Positions 1 through 7,362 of a stretch of DNA of 17,105 bases are shown one piece after another. The translations under genes were made by a program, and so were the position numbers. The notes under the pieces are model-generated. The model worked only from the letters and a program-made list of their open reading frames with translations. It did no database searches and was not told the origin of the DNA. The stretch's first letter is position 1. Every line of letters starts with the position of its first letter. Location of the stretch: assembly GCA_027669525.1 (NCBI GenBank), contig JAQEDJ010000049.1:1-17105 (forward strand), read 5' to 3'. The DNA is from Coriobacteriaceae bacterium AM48-5 (GTDB lineage: Bacteria; Actinomycetota; Coriobacteriia; Coriobacteriales; Coriobacteriaceae).

Positions 1-567
1 GACCGGGAACGCGCAACGTCTCGACGTCGGCGCCGTCGAAAGCTCAACGGCAAGGGGGTTGTCTCCCCCAGCCCCAATCACTGCGGTGCCTGCCCCATCG
101 CCAAAGAGCACGCACGTGGCACGGTCGGTCCAATCGAGCACGCGCGTCATCTGCTCGGCGGCAACGACCAGCACGTGCTCGGCGCGACCGCGGGCGATAT
201 AGCCCTCGGCGACATCGAGCGCAAATACGAAGCCGGCACAAGCCGCCGAGACATCGAAGGCAGGGCACGTCGCGCCTAGTCGCTCAGCAACGGCACACGC
301 CTCAGCGGGAACAAGGTGATCACCTGTCGTCGTCGAGCAGACGATCAGATCCAGCTGGCTCGCGTCGATTCCGGACACCCGGAGTGCCCGCTCGCTCGCC
401 GCTACGGCAAGGTCGTCAAGTGACTCGGTGGTGCAGACGTGGCGGCTCTTGATACCTGTGCGGGTAAAAATCCACTCATCCGAGGTATCGAGGAACTCGG
501 ACAGCTCGTCATTGGAAACACTGCGCTCGGGAAGCGCCGAGCCTGTTCCAAGAATCGTGAAACCCAT
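1..567 (-). CDS. fabH: 3-oxoacyl-ACP synthase III (KAS III), 5' part only
   Basis: The first 189 codons of FabH are present and the rest lies beyond the left edge. FabH condenses acetyl-CoA (or a branched acyl-CoA) with malonyl-ACP to start type II fatty-acid synthesis in the cytoplasm. The protein begins MGFTILGTGSALPERSVSND. It shows the family segment DEWIFTRTGIKSRH near residues 30-43 and the active-site stretch DVSAACAGF, with the catalytic cysteine at residue 110, close to Cys112 of E. coli FabH. The His and Asn of the catalytic triad would lie outside the window. The ATG start at 567 is supported by an AAAGGAGG Shine-Dalgarno six bases upstream. It is divergent from birA. Fatty-acid synthesis needs biotinylated acetyl-CoA carboxylase, so the pairing makes metabolic sense. 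No frame break is seen in this part. Confidence 0.93.
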   Translation of the reverse strand, partial: MGFTILGTGSALPERSVSNDELSEFLDTSDEWIFTRTGIKSRHVCTTESLDDLAVAASERALRVSGIDASQLDLIVCSTTTGDHLVPAEACAVAERLGATCPAFDVSAACAGFVFALDVAEGYIARGRAEHVLVVAAEQMTRVLDWTDRATCVLFGDGAGTAVIGAGGDNPLAVELSTAPTSRRCAFPV

Positions 568-583
568 CACTAACCTCCTTTGA

Positions 584-650
584 GTTGTTGACGTGTTTAC
601 ATCGACCAAGAGAGGATAGCGCATTTCAGTCGTTGTTGACGTGTTAACAT
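584..650. promoter_or_regulatory. Pair of 19-bp direct repeats in the fabH/birA intergenic region (candidate operators)
   Basis: gttgttgacgtgtttacat (584..602) and gttgttgacgtgttaacat (632..650) differ at one base and sit 48 bp apart. Each is two tandem half-sites of the form TGTTnAC. On the fabH strand a plausible -10 (TATCCT, complement of 613..618) lies between the copies, so one copy would cover the -35 region and the other the start of the transcript just before the fabH Shine-Dalgarno. That layout is typical of repressor operators. The cognate regulator is not identifiable from the window, and this BirA has no DNA-binding domain. Confidence 0.55.
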
Positions 651-743
651 TAAATTGTCCAAATGCGACAAAGGCTTCACATTGTGTCTGTCTCTCGACA
701 CCATTGCGTTATTCACTTATTAATTAAGGAGGTGGCGGCCGCT

Positions 744-1520
744 ATGGATGCCCAATTAACGATAGTCGACGTAACCGGATCGACCAACGATGACCTGCTC
801 GAAGCAGGAAAACAGGGTGCGCCGCACGGCACGGGACTTGCCGCCCGCGCGCAAACGGCAGGACGCGGCCGACGCGGCCACAAGTGGGATTCAACCGCCG
901 GCAACTTATTGCTCTCGATTGTCCTACGTCCACGTGTTGATCCCGCCAAGTACTCTGGACTTGCCGCCGTCAGCGGCCTAGCGGTGCTCGAGGCGCTCGA
1001 GGCGCAAGGTCTTGCTAACGAGATCGGCCTCAAATGGCCCAACGACCTCGTCGCGCGAGGACATAAGCTCGGTGGCATTTTGGTCGAGGCGGCACGCGAC
1101 AACAAAGGCATGCCCTTCGCCGTATGCGGCATTGGCGTCAATGTGAACTATGCGCCCCAAGAGGTGCCCGATGGCGGCTTACCGGCAATCGGTCTCTCGG
1201 ACCTTAACGAGAACGTTCCTGCCGTCGACATGCTCCTCGATGAGGTCTATCACGCAGTTATAGACGCTGTAGATGCCTGGGCAGAGCGCCTCAACGCCAA
1301 TGAAAAAGACGCCGGTCCGCTCGCGCCCGTCCACGACGAATATATCGCTCACCTCAATTGGATTGGGAAGCACGTTCTCGCCCGCTCACCCGCTGGAGAC
1401 GAGCTGGCACGCGGCATCTTTAAAACCGTCGATGCCTTTGGTCGCGCGTGCATCAAGACGGAAGACGGCTTGCGATCCTTCCATTTTGAGGAGGCATCGC
1501 TGCGTCCCGTGAGTGAATAG
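744..1520 (+). CDS. birA: Biotin--[acetyl-CoA-carboxylase] ligase, class I (no DNA-binding domain)
   Basis: A 258-residue biotin-protein ligase that makes biotinyl-AMP and transfers biotin to the carrier lysine of biotin-dependent carboxylases. It carries the ATP/biotin loop GRGRRGHKW, the catalytic KWPNDL segment followed by KLGGILVE, and CGIGVNVN, all in the usual order. A C-terminal SH3-like cap follows (residues about 210-258, with GKHVLARS and GIFKTVDAFG). There is no N-terminal winged helix, so it is the monofunctional type rather than an E. coli-like repressor. The open frame extends upstream to 663, but the ATG at 744 has a strong AAGGAGG at 726..732 and begins the family's usual N-terminus (MDAQLTIVDVTGSTND). 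The 27 upstream residues have no family resemblance. It is divergent from fabH and convergent with rpsJ. Confidence 0.93.
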   Translation: MDAQLTIVDVTGSTNDDLLEAGKQGAPHGTGLAARAQTAGRGRRGHKWDSTAGNLLLSIVLRPRVDPAKYSGLAAVSGLAVLEALEAQGLANEIGLKWPNDLVARGHKLGGILVEAARDNKGMPFAVCGIGVNVNYAPQEVPDGGLPAIGLSDLNENVPAVDMLLDEVYHAVIDAVDAWAERLNANEKDAGPLAPVHDEYIAHLNWIGKHVLARSPAGDELARGIFKTVDAFGRACIKTEDGLRSFHFEEASLRPVSE

Positions 1521-1575
1521 GGTGCCACAGCCAGCCGCTCGGCAGCCTTACCCGGCGATCCAAACCCATCATGCC

Positions 1576-1612
1576 AAACAAAAGGACCGCTACCGTAACG
1601 GCAGCGGGGCCC
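1576..1612 (-). terminator. Rho-independent terminator of the str operon (after rpsJ)
   Basis: On the minus strand a 9-bp GC stem (1599..1607 with 1587..1595, loop TTA, one G-T pair) is followed by TTTTGTTT. It lies about 25 nt past the rpsJ stop. The plus strand has no T run, so it serves rpsJ rather than birA. Its position shows that the operon ends here. Confidence 0.85.
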
Positions 1613-1634
1613 TGTAAGCTATGAGCGATATCGC

Positions 1635-1943
1635 TTAGAGCTTGATGTCGATGTCGACGCCAGCGGGGAGGTCGAGACGCATGAGCGAATCAACGGTGCC
1701 CGAGGTGGGGTCGAGGATGTCGATGAGGCGCTTGTGGGTGCGCATCTCGAACTGCTCACGGGAGTCCTTGTTCACGTGCGGCGAGCGGATAACCGTGTAC
1801 AGGTTGCGCTCGGTGGGCAGGGGGACAGGACCGGAAACGCGAGCGCCGGTCTTCTGAGCGGTCTCGACGATGAGCTTCGCGGACTGATCGACGACCTCGT
1901 GATCATAGCCCTTGAGGCGAATGCGGATCTTCTGGGTAGCCAA
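1635..1943 (-). CDS. rpsJ: 30S ribosomal protein S10
   Basis: A complete 102-residue S10, the usual family length. It has [16 protein letters not shown] at the start, [19 protein letters not shown] in the middle (the loop that contacts 16S rRNA and also NusB in antitermination) and [19 protein letters not shown] at the end. The start codon is TTG at 1943, supported by GGAGG six bases upstream and by the protein beginning exactly where S10 begins ([12 protein letters not shown]). It follows fusA by about 60 bp with no tuf between, and is followed by a terminator rather than rplC. It is therefore detached from the S10 operon that it usually heads. Confidence 0.96.
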   Translation of the reverse strand: MATQKIRIRLKGYDHEVVDQSAKLIVETAQKTGARVSGPVPLPTERNLYTVIRSPHVNKDSREQFEMRTHKRLIDILDPTSGTVDSLMRLDLPAGVDIDIKL

Positions 1944-2003
1944 CTTAAACCTCCAAAGAGTGCGAGAGATGTTCTCGCGGATTACGTAACAGGGAGCTCG
2001 AAC

Positions 2004-4101
2004 TTAGGCGTTCTTGCTCATGACCTCGTCCACGATGGACTTGGGCGCGGGCTCATAAGAGTCGAACTGCATCGTGTAGGATGCACGGCCCTGGGTCTGG
2101 GAGCGAAGGTCGGTAGCGTAACCGAACATCTCGCCCAGCGGCACCTTGGCACGGATGAGCTTGCTGTTCTTGCGATCCTCCATGCCCTCGATCTTGCCGC
2201 GGCGACCGGAGAGGTTGCCCATAACGTCGCCCATGTACTGCTCGGGGGTCTCGACCTCGACAGCCATGATCGGCTCGAGCAGCTGCGGATCGGACTTCTT
2301 GAGGGCGTCCTTGATAGCCATGGAACCGGCGATCTTGAAGGCGGCCTCGGAGGAGTCGACCTCGTGGTAAGAACCGTCGAACAGGGTGACCTTAACGTCG
2401 AGGACCGGGAAGCCGGCGATAACACCGGTGTTCAGGGCCTCCTGGATGCCCTTGTCGATGGACGGGATGTACTCCTTGGGCACGACGCCGCCGACGATAG
2501 CGTTGACGAACTCGTAGCCGAAGCCCTCCTCCATCTTCTCGAGCTTGATGACGGCGTGGCCGTACTGACCGCGACCACCGGACTGACGGACGAACTTGCC
2601 CTCAGCCTTCTCGACGTCGTGACCAGCGGTCTCGCGGTAGGCAACCTGGGGCTTACCAACGTTAGCGTCAACCTTGAACTCGCGGAGCAGACGGTCGACG
2701 ATGATCTCGAGGTGCAGCTCGCCCATGCCGGCGATGATGGTCTGGCCGGTCTCGTGGTTGGTGGACACCTGGAAGGTCGGGTCCTCCTCGGCGAGCTTGG
2801 TCAGAGCCAAGGACATCTTGTCCTGCTCGGCCTTGGTCTTGGGCTCGATGGCAACGTCGATAACGGGCTTAGCGAACTCGATCTTCTCGAGGACGATCTC
2901 CTTGCCCTCGGCGCACAGGGTGTCACCGGTGGTGGAGTTCTTGAAGCCGACGCAAGCGACGATGTCGCCGGCGGCAGCGTCGTCACGGTCGATACGCTCG
3001 GCGGCGTTCATCTCGAGGATGCGGCCGAGGCGCTCACGCTGACCGTTGGAAGCGTTGACAACGTAGGAGCCGGACTCGGCGCGGCCGGAGTAAACGCGGA
3101 CGTAGGTGAGCTTACCGACGAACGGGTCGGTCATGATCTTGAAGACCAGGCCGGAGAAGGGCTCGTCGAAGGAAGGATGACGCTGGATCTCCTCGCCGGT
3201 GTCCGGATCGGTACCGGTGACGGCCTCGACGTCGAGCGGGCTGGGCAGGTAGTCGACGACAGCGTCGAGCAGCTCCTGGACGCCCTTGTTCTTGTAGGCG
3301 GAGCCACGAAGACGAGGTTGAGCTCGTTGGCCAGAACGCCCTTACGCAGAGCAGCCTTGAGCTCCTCGACGGTGAAGTCCTCCTCCATGAGGATCTTCTC
3401 CATGAGCTCGTCGTCAAAGCTGGCAGCAGCGTCAAGGAGCTCCTCGCGCTTGGTGGCAGCGATGTCGGCAAACTCAGCCGGGATCTCGTCCATCGGCTCG
3501 GGGTAGGTCATACCCTTCTCGTCGGCCTTGAAGTCCCAAGCAGTCATGGTGACCAGGTCGATGACGCCCCAGAAGTTGTCCTCGGCGCCCATCGGGACCT
3601 GAGCGGCCACGGCGTTAGCGTCGAGACGATCCTTCATGGTCTCGATAGCGTTGAAGAAGTCAGCGCCCACGCGGTCATACTTGTTGATGAAGGCGATGCG
3701 GGGAACGTTGAAGGTGGAAGCCTGACGCCAAACGGTCTCAGACTGGGCTGAACGCCGGCAACGGCGTCGAAGACGGCGACAGCGCCATCGAGGACGCGCA
3801 GGCAGCGCTCGACCTCGGCGGTGAAGTCAACGTGGCCCGGGGTGTCGATGATCTGGATGCGGTAGTCCTTACCGTCCTTGTTCCAGAAGCACGTGGTAGC
3901 AGCGGAGGTAATGGTTACGCCGCGCTCCTGCTCCTGAACCATCCAGTCCATGGTGGCAGCGCCCTCATGGACCTCACCGATCTTGTGGGTCTTACCGGTG
4001 TAGTAAAGAATACGCTCGGTCGTGGTGGTCTTACCGGCATCGATGTGAGCCATGATGCCGATGTTACGGGTATCGGAAAGCTTGTACTTAGGCTTAGCCA
4101 T
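2004..4101 (-). CDS. fusA: Translation elongation factor G (two single-base deletions in this sequence)
   Basis: EF-G is the ribosomal translocase GTPase. Restoring two missing bases gives 699 residues, the normal length. Domain G shows [15 protein letters not shown] (P-loop), [11 protein letters not shown] (switch I), DTPGHVDF (switch II) and, after the first break, NKYD in place of the more common NKMD. Domains II to V follow without gaps, including GMGELHLEI and the domain IV stretch [18 protein letters not shown], ending in VDEVMSKNA. Break 1 is at 3745..3747, where a G run is one short ([11 protein letters not shown] is expected). Break 2 is at 3307/3308, where one base is missing in [13 protein letters not shown]. 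Both sides of each break are perfectly conserved, so I take them as sequence errors. The ATG at 4101 has AAGGA six bases upstream. It lies 19 bp after rpsG. Confidence 0.95.
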
Positions 4102-4120
4102 GTTAGTTCCTTACCTTAAC

Positions 4121-4594
4121 TTACCAACGATAGTGAGAGAACGCGCGGTTGGCCTCGGCCATCTTGAAGACGTCCTCACGCTTCTTGACGGAAGCGCCCA
4201 GGCCGTTGGAAGCGTCGAGGATCTCGTTGGCGAGACGCTCGGCCATGGTCTTCTCCTTGCGAGCGCGGGAGAAGTTGACGATCCAGCGAATGCCCAGAGC
4301 GGTGGAACGACGGGAGTTGACCTCCATCGGGACCTGATAGGTAGCGCCACCGACACGCTTGGGCTTAACCTCGAGCGTGGGCTTGACGTTGTCCATAGCC
4401 TTCTTGAAGGTAGCGAGAGCGTCGCCACCCTCAGACTTCTCGGCAACGATCTCGAAAGCGGTGTAAACGATGCGCTCAGCGGTGGCCTTCTTGCCGTCAA
4501 GAAGGACCTTGTTGATGAGCTGAGTCACCAGGCGGTTGTTGTAAACGGCGTCAGGCTGAACCTCACGACGATTAGCTGCTGCACGACGCGGCAT
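4121..4594 (-). CDS. rpsG: 30S ribosomal protein S7
   Basis: An intact 157-residue S7, matching the family's 155-157 residues. S7 nucleates assembly of the 30S head and lies by the E site. Recognisable segments are [20 protein letters not shown] at the start, [38 protein letters not shown] in the rRNA-binding beta-hairpin region, and the C-terminal [11 protein letters not shown]. The ATG at 4594 follows AAGGAG at normal spacing. It lies between rpsL and fusA, the standard str order. In E. coli S7 represses translation of its own operon, but no matching leader structure was recognised here. Confidence 0.97.
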   Translation of the reverse strand: MPRRAAANRREVQPDAVYNNRLVTQLINKVLLDGKKATAERIVYTAFEIVAEKSEGGDALATFKKAMDNVKPTLEVKPKRVGGATYQVPMEVNSRRSTALGIRWIVNFSRARKEKTMAERLANEILDASNGLGASVKKREDVFKMAEANRAFSHYRW

Positions 4595-4667
4595 GTGAAA
4601 TCTCCTTAAGTGTCTACCGTGCGGCGCTTAGGCGGCACACGGCGAAAGTATCAAAACGTTATCTGGC

Positions 4668-5044
4668 TTATTTAGCTTGGGGCGCTTAGCACCGTACTTG
4701 GAACGGGCCTGCATACGGTTCTGGACCGGAGCAGCGTCGTAGGCGCCACGGATGACGTGATAACGGACACCAGGGAGGTCACGGACACGACCGCCGCGGA
4801 CGAGCACGATGGAGTGCTCCTGCAGGTTGTGGCCCTCACCCGGGATGTAAGCAGTAACTTCGATGCCGTTGACGAGGCGAACACGGGCAACCTTACGAAG
4901 AGCCGAGTTCGGCTTCTTGGGGCTCGTGGTGAAGACGCGGGTGCACACGCCGCGCTTCTGGGAGTTGTGCTGCAGAGCAGCGTTCTTGGACTTCTTGGGC
5001 ACGGAACGACGGCCCTGGCGAACCAGCTGGTTAATAGTAGGCAA
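4668..5044 (-). CDS. rpsL: 30S ribosomal protein S12 (one-base deletion near the 3' end)
   Basis: S12 lines the decoding centre of the 30S subunit. The protein starts [13 protein letters not shown] and has [20 protein letters not shown] and [20 protein letters not shown]. Lysines are present at the classical streptomycin-resistance positions (K43 in TSPKKPNS, K88 in the [13 protein letters not shown] region context), so the sequence looks wild type. As written, the frame continues to 4628 and ends in an atypical [14 protein letters not shown]. Restoring one base at 4676 (AAGCT to AAGGCT on the minus strand) gives the family ending KRPKAK with a stop at 4668 and a 125-residue protein. The extension is therefore very probably artificial. 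The start is TTG at 5044 with GAAGGAG six bases upstream. It is the first gene of the operon. Confidence 0.94.
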
Positions 5045-5137
5045 AGCGTACTCCTTCTCGAATGATTCCAGCTTTCTGTAAAGTGCAACGGCTTGAATCG
5101 AGGGGTCAGCATCCCCCTACGAAACACGCAGTTCGAT

Positions 5138-5166
5138 AGGATACGTGCCGTTAGCTGTGCCGTCAA
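5138..5166 (-). promoter_or_regulatory. Promoter of the rpsL-rpsG-fusA-rpsJ operon
   Basis: On the minus strand TTGACG (complement of 5161..5166) and TATCCT (complement of 5138..5143) are separated by exactly 17 bp. This is a good housekeeping-sigma promoter about 95 bp before the rpsL start. The transcript leader contains a small hairpin (5101..5105 with 5114..5118). No other promoter of this quality is seen in the 680-bp gap. Confidence 0.75.
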
Positions 5167-5249
5167 CAGACCACGCCGCCGGGCGTATCCCAAAATTGGC
5201 ACATTTCCGCAAAGCCTACACAAAAGGAATCCCCTCCTGTGCGCGGGGG

Positions 5250-5390
5250 CGGATCCCCGGGCCGGGCGGCACAGGGGTTAAGTTTGCTGCTCTACAGTCC
5301 TGGCTCGCACGGAGGCCACATTAAGTGGCCTCCGGCTCGTGCGGAACTCGCGACAAACTTAACCCCTGTGCCGCCCGGGCCGGGGATCCG
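5250..5390. repeat. 141-bp near-perfect palindromic element
   Basis: Two 37-bp arms, 5250..5286 and 5354..5390, are reverse complements with one mismatch. The 67-bp centre contains a further perfect hairpin (GGAGGCCAC at 5311..5319 with GTGGCCTCC at 5325..5333, loop ATTAA). The whole could fold as one long cruciform or RNA hairpin. No T run follows either arm, so it is not an ordinary terminator. It lies about 85 bp upstream of the str promoter -35. The GC-rich, non-coding, self-complementary layout resembles a REP or MITE-like element. Identity of the family is not known to me. Confidence 0.85.
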
Positions 5391-5415
5391 ACGTGCTCGT
5401 CGGGGCAACGTTACC

Positions 5416-5450
5416 TGCCAAAAAGGGACAGGTTTATTTTGGTCGGTTTT
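5416..5450 (+). repeat. Dispersed repeat, copy 1 (inverted relative to 7363..7398)
   Basis: This stretch matches the reverse complement of 7363..7398 with one substitution and one A-run length difference. The shared core is AAAGGGACAGGTTTATTTTG. It contains a short internal palindrome (CCAAAA...TTTTGG). With copy 2 it brackets the sigma/anti-sigma gene pair. It resembles the short imperfect palindromes served by REP-associated tyrosine transposases, but that is an inference. Confidence 0.8.
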
Positions 5451-5520
5451 ATCTGGGGAAACGTCGCGCTCCAACGGTGATCTGCTCTCACCTGTCGCAT
5501 GGAAATCGGCGGCGCTTTCG

Positions 5521-5641
5521 GAAGTATGCGGCAAATTCTGGACCCGCCGAGCGCACCGGGGTTTTGCGATAATAAACCCGCAGGTAGAGCGCTTGAGCAT
5601 ATACGGTGTGGTCGACCCATCAAGATTTTGCCGCATACTTC
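5521..5641. repeat. 121-bp element with 19-bp terminal inverted repeats
   Basis: The ends GAAGTATGCGGCAAATTCT (5521..5539) and the complement of 5623..5641 match at 18 of 19 positions, with the first 15 perfect. The 83 bp between has no gene and no tRNA that I can see. It contains a short AGCGC/GCGCT pairing. The size and ends suggest a MITE-like or REP-type unit. It sits downstream of the anti-sigma gene's terminator. Confidence 0.7.
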
Positions 5642-5686
5642 AGGAATGCAGGCGAATATCGTGCGGTCTAACCGCCCATTTACCGC

Positions 5687-5719
5687 AAAGAAGGCCGCTT
5701 CCCCTAGTAGAAAGCGGCC
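5687..5719 (-). terminator. Rho-independent terminator of the sigma/anti-sigma operon
   Basis: On the minus strand GGCCGCTT (complement of 5712..5719) pairs perfectly with AAGCGGCC (complement of 5693..5700) around an 11-nt loop, followed by TTCTTT. It begins about 8 nt after the anti-sigma stop codon. Confidence 0.8.
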
Positions 5720-5726
5720 CCAAATC

Positions 5727-6803
5727 TTACGAATAGACGATGGTAAAGGGTTCCGACGTTTCGGCGCCCCCTGTTGAAGTGCAGCGTGTGCCTTCGAGCG
5801 TTACTGAAACCACTTGGTCGACATCAATCAACTTCGTTGGCACCCAAATGTTCTCTCCGCTATTGCGTCCCATCGAAACATAGAAATTGTACGCCCCTGC
5901 GTCGTCATCTTCGATAATCTGCTCTGACCCATCCTTGTAGGTGACGGTCAGTTTATGATCAACTGCTTCATAGCCCAGATCATCGATGTGCGTCTGGATG
6001 GAAAACGGGCTGATCTCGAGAGGCGAGTCATCGGAGCGGAGTTCCTTAGTATCGACGTACGCTCCAACGCTAAACTCGGGCGTCGATGCCTCGAACGGCT
6101 TCGCATCCTCTCCTTCGCCCTCGGTCCACGAGATATTCCAGGTGACCGCATGTTGAAAACCTCGCTCGCGATCCATAGAAGCAAAGTACATCGTGCCATT
6201 AATGACAGTATCGCTTGATGTGTCCTTATCAATGGTGCAGCGTGTGTCAGCCCATTCCTCGCCGAAGTTCATGCTGGGTGTACCGATGCCTTGTTCTTCT
6301 TCACCATAGAGAACAAGTTCGCCTGTCTCTGCTGCCGGCTTGTAGTAGTTAACACCATTTGGATTGGACAGCGTAAACGTCACAGCACCGCAGCCGTTTT
6401 GGTCGATAGCCATATCATGAATGTCGAGTGTATAGCCGTTGCCCTCGACGGACAGATTGACCTTCTGTACTGAACCCTCCAAGCTTTGGGGCGCGATACC
6501 ATCACCAAACTCTCTGGTGTAGGTATATTTAGTCCCCGACGAGCCACCTTGAGTCCAGGTAACGGACTCTCCGTTGCCATGGTTTCCCCAGGCAGAGGCA
6601 AAATAACTGGAATTGACAACGGCGTAGGCGACCCCTCCGGTCGCCAACACCCCGGCAAGGCATCCGATCACAGCAACATACAGAGGCTTCGCGTGACCCT
6701 TTCGGCGAAGCGGCTCACCAGCAGCGGCATCAAGAACACGGTCAGCAAGATCGCTATCGGCTTGGACGGACTCGAAGGCCTGCTTGATTTGGTTGGATTT
6801 CAC
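5727..6803 (-). CDS. Single-pass membrane anti-sigma factor (DUF4179-like)
   Basis: A 358-residue protein with a short cytoplasmic N-terminus (about residues 1-38, beginning MKSNQIKQAFESVQADSDLA), one membrane helix (about 40-63, PLYVAVIGCLAGVLATGGVA) and a roughly 290-residue extracytoplasmic part rich in Gly, Ser, Thr and acidic residues. The N-terminal IKQAFESV...DRVLDAA pattern and the general plan match DUF4179-type proteins encoded after ECF sigma genes. In that arrangement the N-terminus binds the sigma factor and the outer part senses envelope signals. No zinc HxxxCxxC anti-sigma motif is present, so it is not a classical ZAS protein. The start is GTG at 6803 with GAGGAGG six bases upstream. 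It overlaps the 3' end of the sigma gene by 50 bp, which suggests translational coupling. Its composition is visibly less GC-rich than the neighbouring ribosomal and polymerase genes. The family name is inferred from pattern only. Confidence 0.75.
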   Translation of the reverse strand: MKSNQIKQAFESVQADSDLADRVLDAAAGEPLRRKGHAKPLYVAVIGCLAGVLATGGVAYAVVNSSYFASAWGNHGNGESVTWTQGGSSGTKYTYTREFGDGIAPQSLEGSVQKVNLSVEGNGYTLDIHDMAIDQNGCGAVTFTLSNPNGVNYYKPAAETGELVLYGEEEQGIGTPSMNFGEEWADTRCTIDKDTSSDTVINGTMYFASMDRERGFQHAVTWNISWTEGEGEDAKPFEASTPEFSVGAYVDTKELRSDDSPLEISPFSIQTHIDDLGYEAVDHKLTVTYKDGSEQIIEDDDAGAYNFYVSMGRNSGENIWVPTKLIDVDQVVSVTLEGTRCTSTGGAETSEPFTIVYS

Positions 6804-7272
6804 GGTCGCCCTCCTCTAGGATGAACTTGAGTTTCGATCTGCCGCGAGCTAAACGCGTTCGAACGGTCGCGGCTGGTACGTGCAACAACTCGGCAATCTC
6901 TGAAGTCGAGAAGCCCAGATAGTAATAGAGCACGATGGGGATACGAAATCGTTCTGGAAGCCGCATGACGTCCGACAGGACGGCCTTGGTCTCGTCCTGC
7001 GCCATCGAAAGCGAATCGGCCAGGTTCTCAATATCCTCCACGCGTCTCCACGGCTTTCGAAAGAGAGATTTGCATTCATTGATCGTGACCCGGATAAGCC
7101 ATCGACGAAGATGTTCCCAGCTTTCAAATTGCGCATCGCTTTTGAGTAACTTCAGAAAGACGTCTTGAGCGACATCGTCGGCGTCGGCGCGATCACGCAG
7201 GTACGTCAACGCGATCCGAAACACGACATCCCGGTGGTCTTCGACCGCCTGTCTAAATGCTTGTTCTTCCAT
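6754..7272 (-). CDS. ECF-type RNA polymerase sigma factor
   Basis: A 172-residue sigma-70 family protein of the extracytoplasmic-function type. Region 2 spans about residues 8-72: FRIALTYLRDRADADDVAQD is the core-binding 2.1-2.2 segment, and WLIRVTINECKSLFRKPWRR is the -10 recognition part. Region 4 spans about 105-155: LPERFRIPIVLYYYLGFSTS, then the helix-turn-helix EIAELLHVPAATVRTRLARG. There is no region 1.1 or 3, as expected for ECF factors. A GTG six bases further upstream is in frame, but the ATG at 7272 has GGGAGG at proper spacing, so I choose the ATG. It is the first gene of a two-gene operon with the membrane anti-sigma protein, and its own promoter looks ECF-dependent. The target regulon cannot be read from the window. 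Confidence 0.9.
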   Translation of the reverse strand: MEEQAFRQAVEDHRDVVFRIALTYLRDRADADDVAQDVFLKLLKSDAQFESWEHLRRWLIRVTINECKSLFRKPWRRVEDIENLADSLSMAQDETKAVLSDVMRLPERFRIPIVLYYYLGFSTSEIAELLHVPAATVRTRLARGRSKLKFILEEGDREIQPNQAGLRVRPSR

Positions 7273-7320
7273 AATCACCTCCCGGTGACGTTAATAGTTC
7301 TCGATGAGGCCCTCACCATA

Positions 7321-7349
7321 GATACGCTCTGACCGGACGAAATGTTTCA
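7321..7349 (-). promoter_or_regulatory. ECF-sigma-type promoter of the sigma/anti-sigma operon
   Basis: On the minus strand TGAAAC (complement of 7344..7349) and CGTATC (complement of 7321..7326) are 17 bp apart. Bacillus SigW/SigM-group promoters have TGAAAC, 16-17 bp, CGTA or CGTC. It lies about 45 bp before the sigma start codon, consistent with autoregulation. Confidence 0.6.
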
Positions 7350-7362
7350 AATTCAAGCAGGA

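Larger units (their letters stand above)
5045..5726. other. Non-coding, repeat-rich gap between rpsL and the anti-sigma gene
   Basis: This 682-bp stretch holds, from right to left, the anti-sigma terminator, the 121-bp element, one copy of the dispersed 36-bp repeat, the 141-bp palindrome and the str promoter with its leader. Open frames across it run through the repeats and have no family resemblance or Shine-Dalgarno, so I call no gene here. Confidence 0.75.

Noticed and set aside
584..650. BirA autoregulatory operator
   Set aside because: Half-sites look similar, but this BirA has no DNA-binding domain and the spacing does not match the known BirA operator.
663..743. 27-residue N-terminal extension of BirA
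   Set aside because: The ATG at 744 has a strong Shine-Dalgarno and begins the conserved part. The extension resembles no BirA N-terminus, and no winged-helix domain is possible in 27 residues.
5250..5390. CRISPR or ordinary terminator at the palindrome
   Set aside because: There is one inverted pair and no array of direct repeats with spacers. No T tract follows either arm.
5239..5736. A 165-codon plus-strand open frame between rpsL and the anti-sigma gene
   Set aside because: It runs straight through the 141-bp palindrome and two other repeats, has no Shine-Dalgarno, and shows no recognisable domain.
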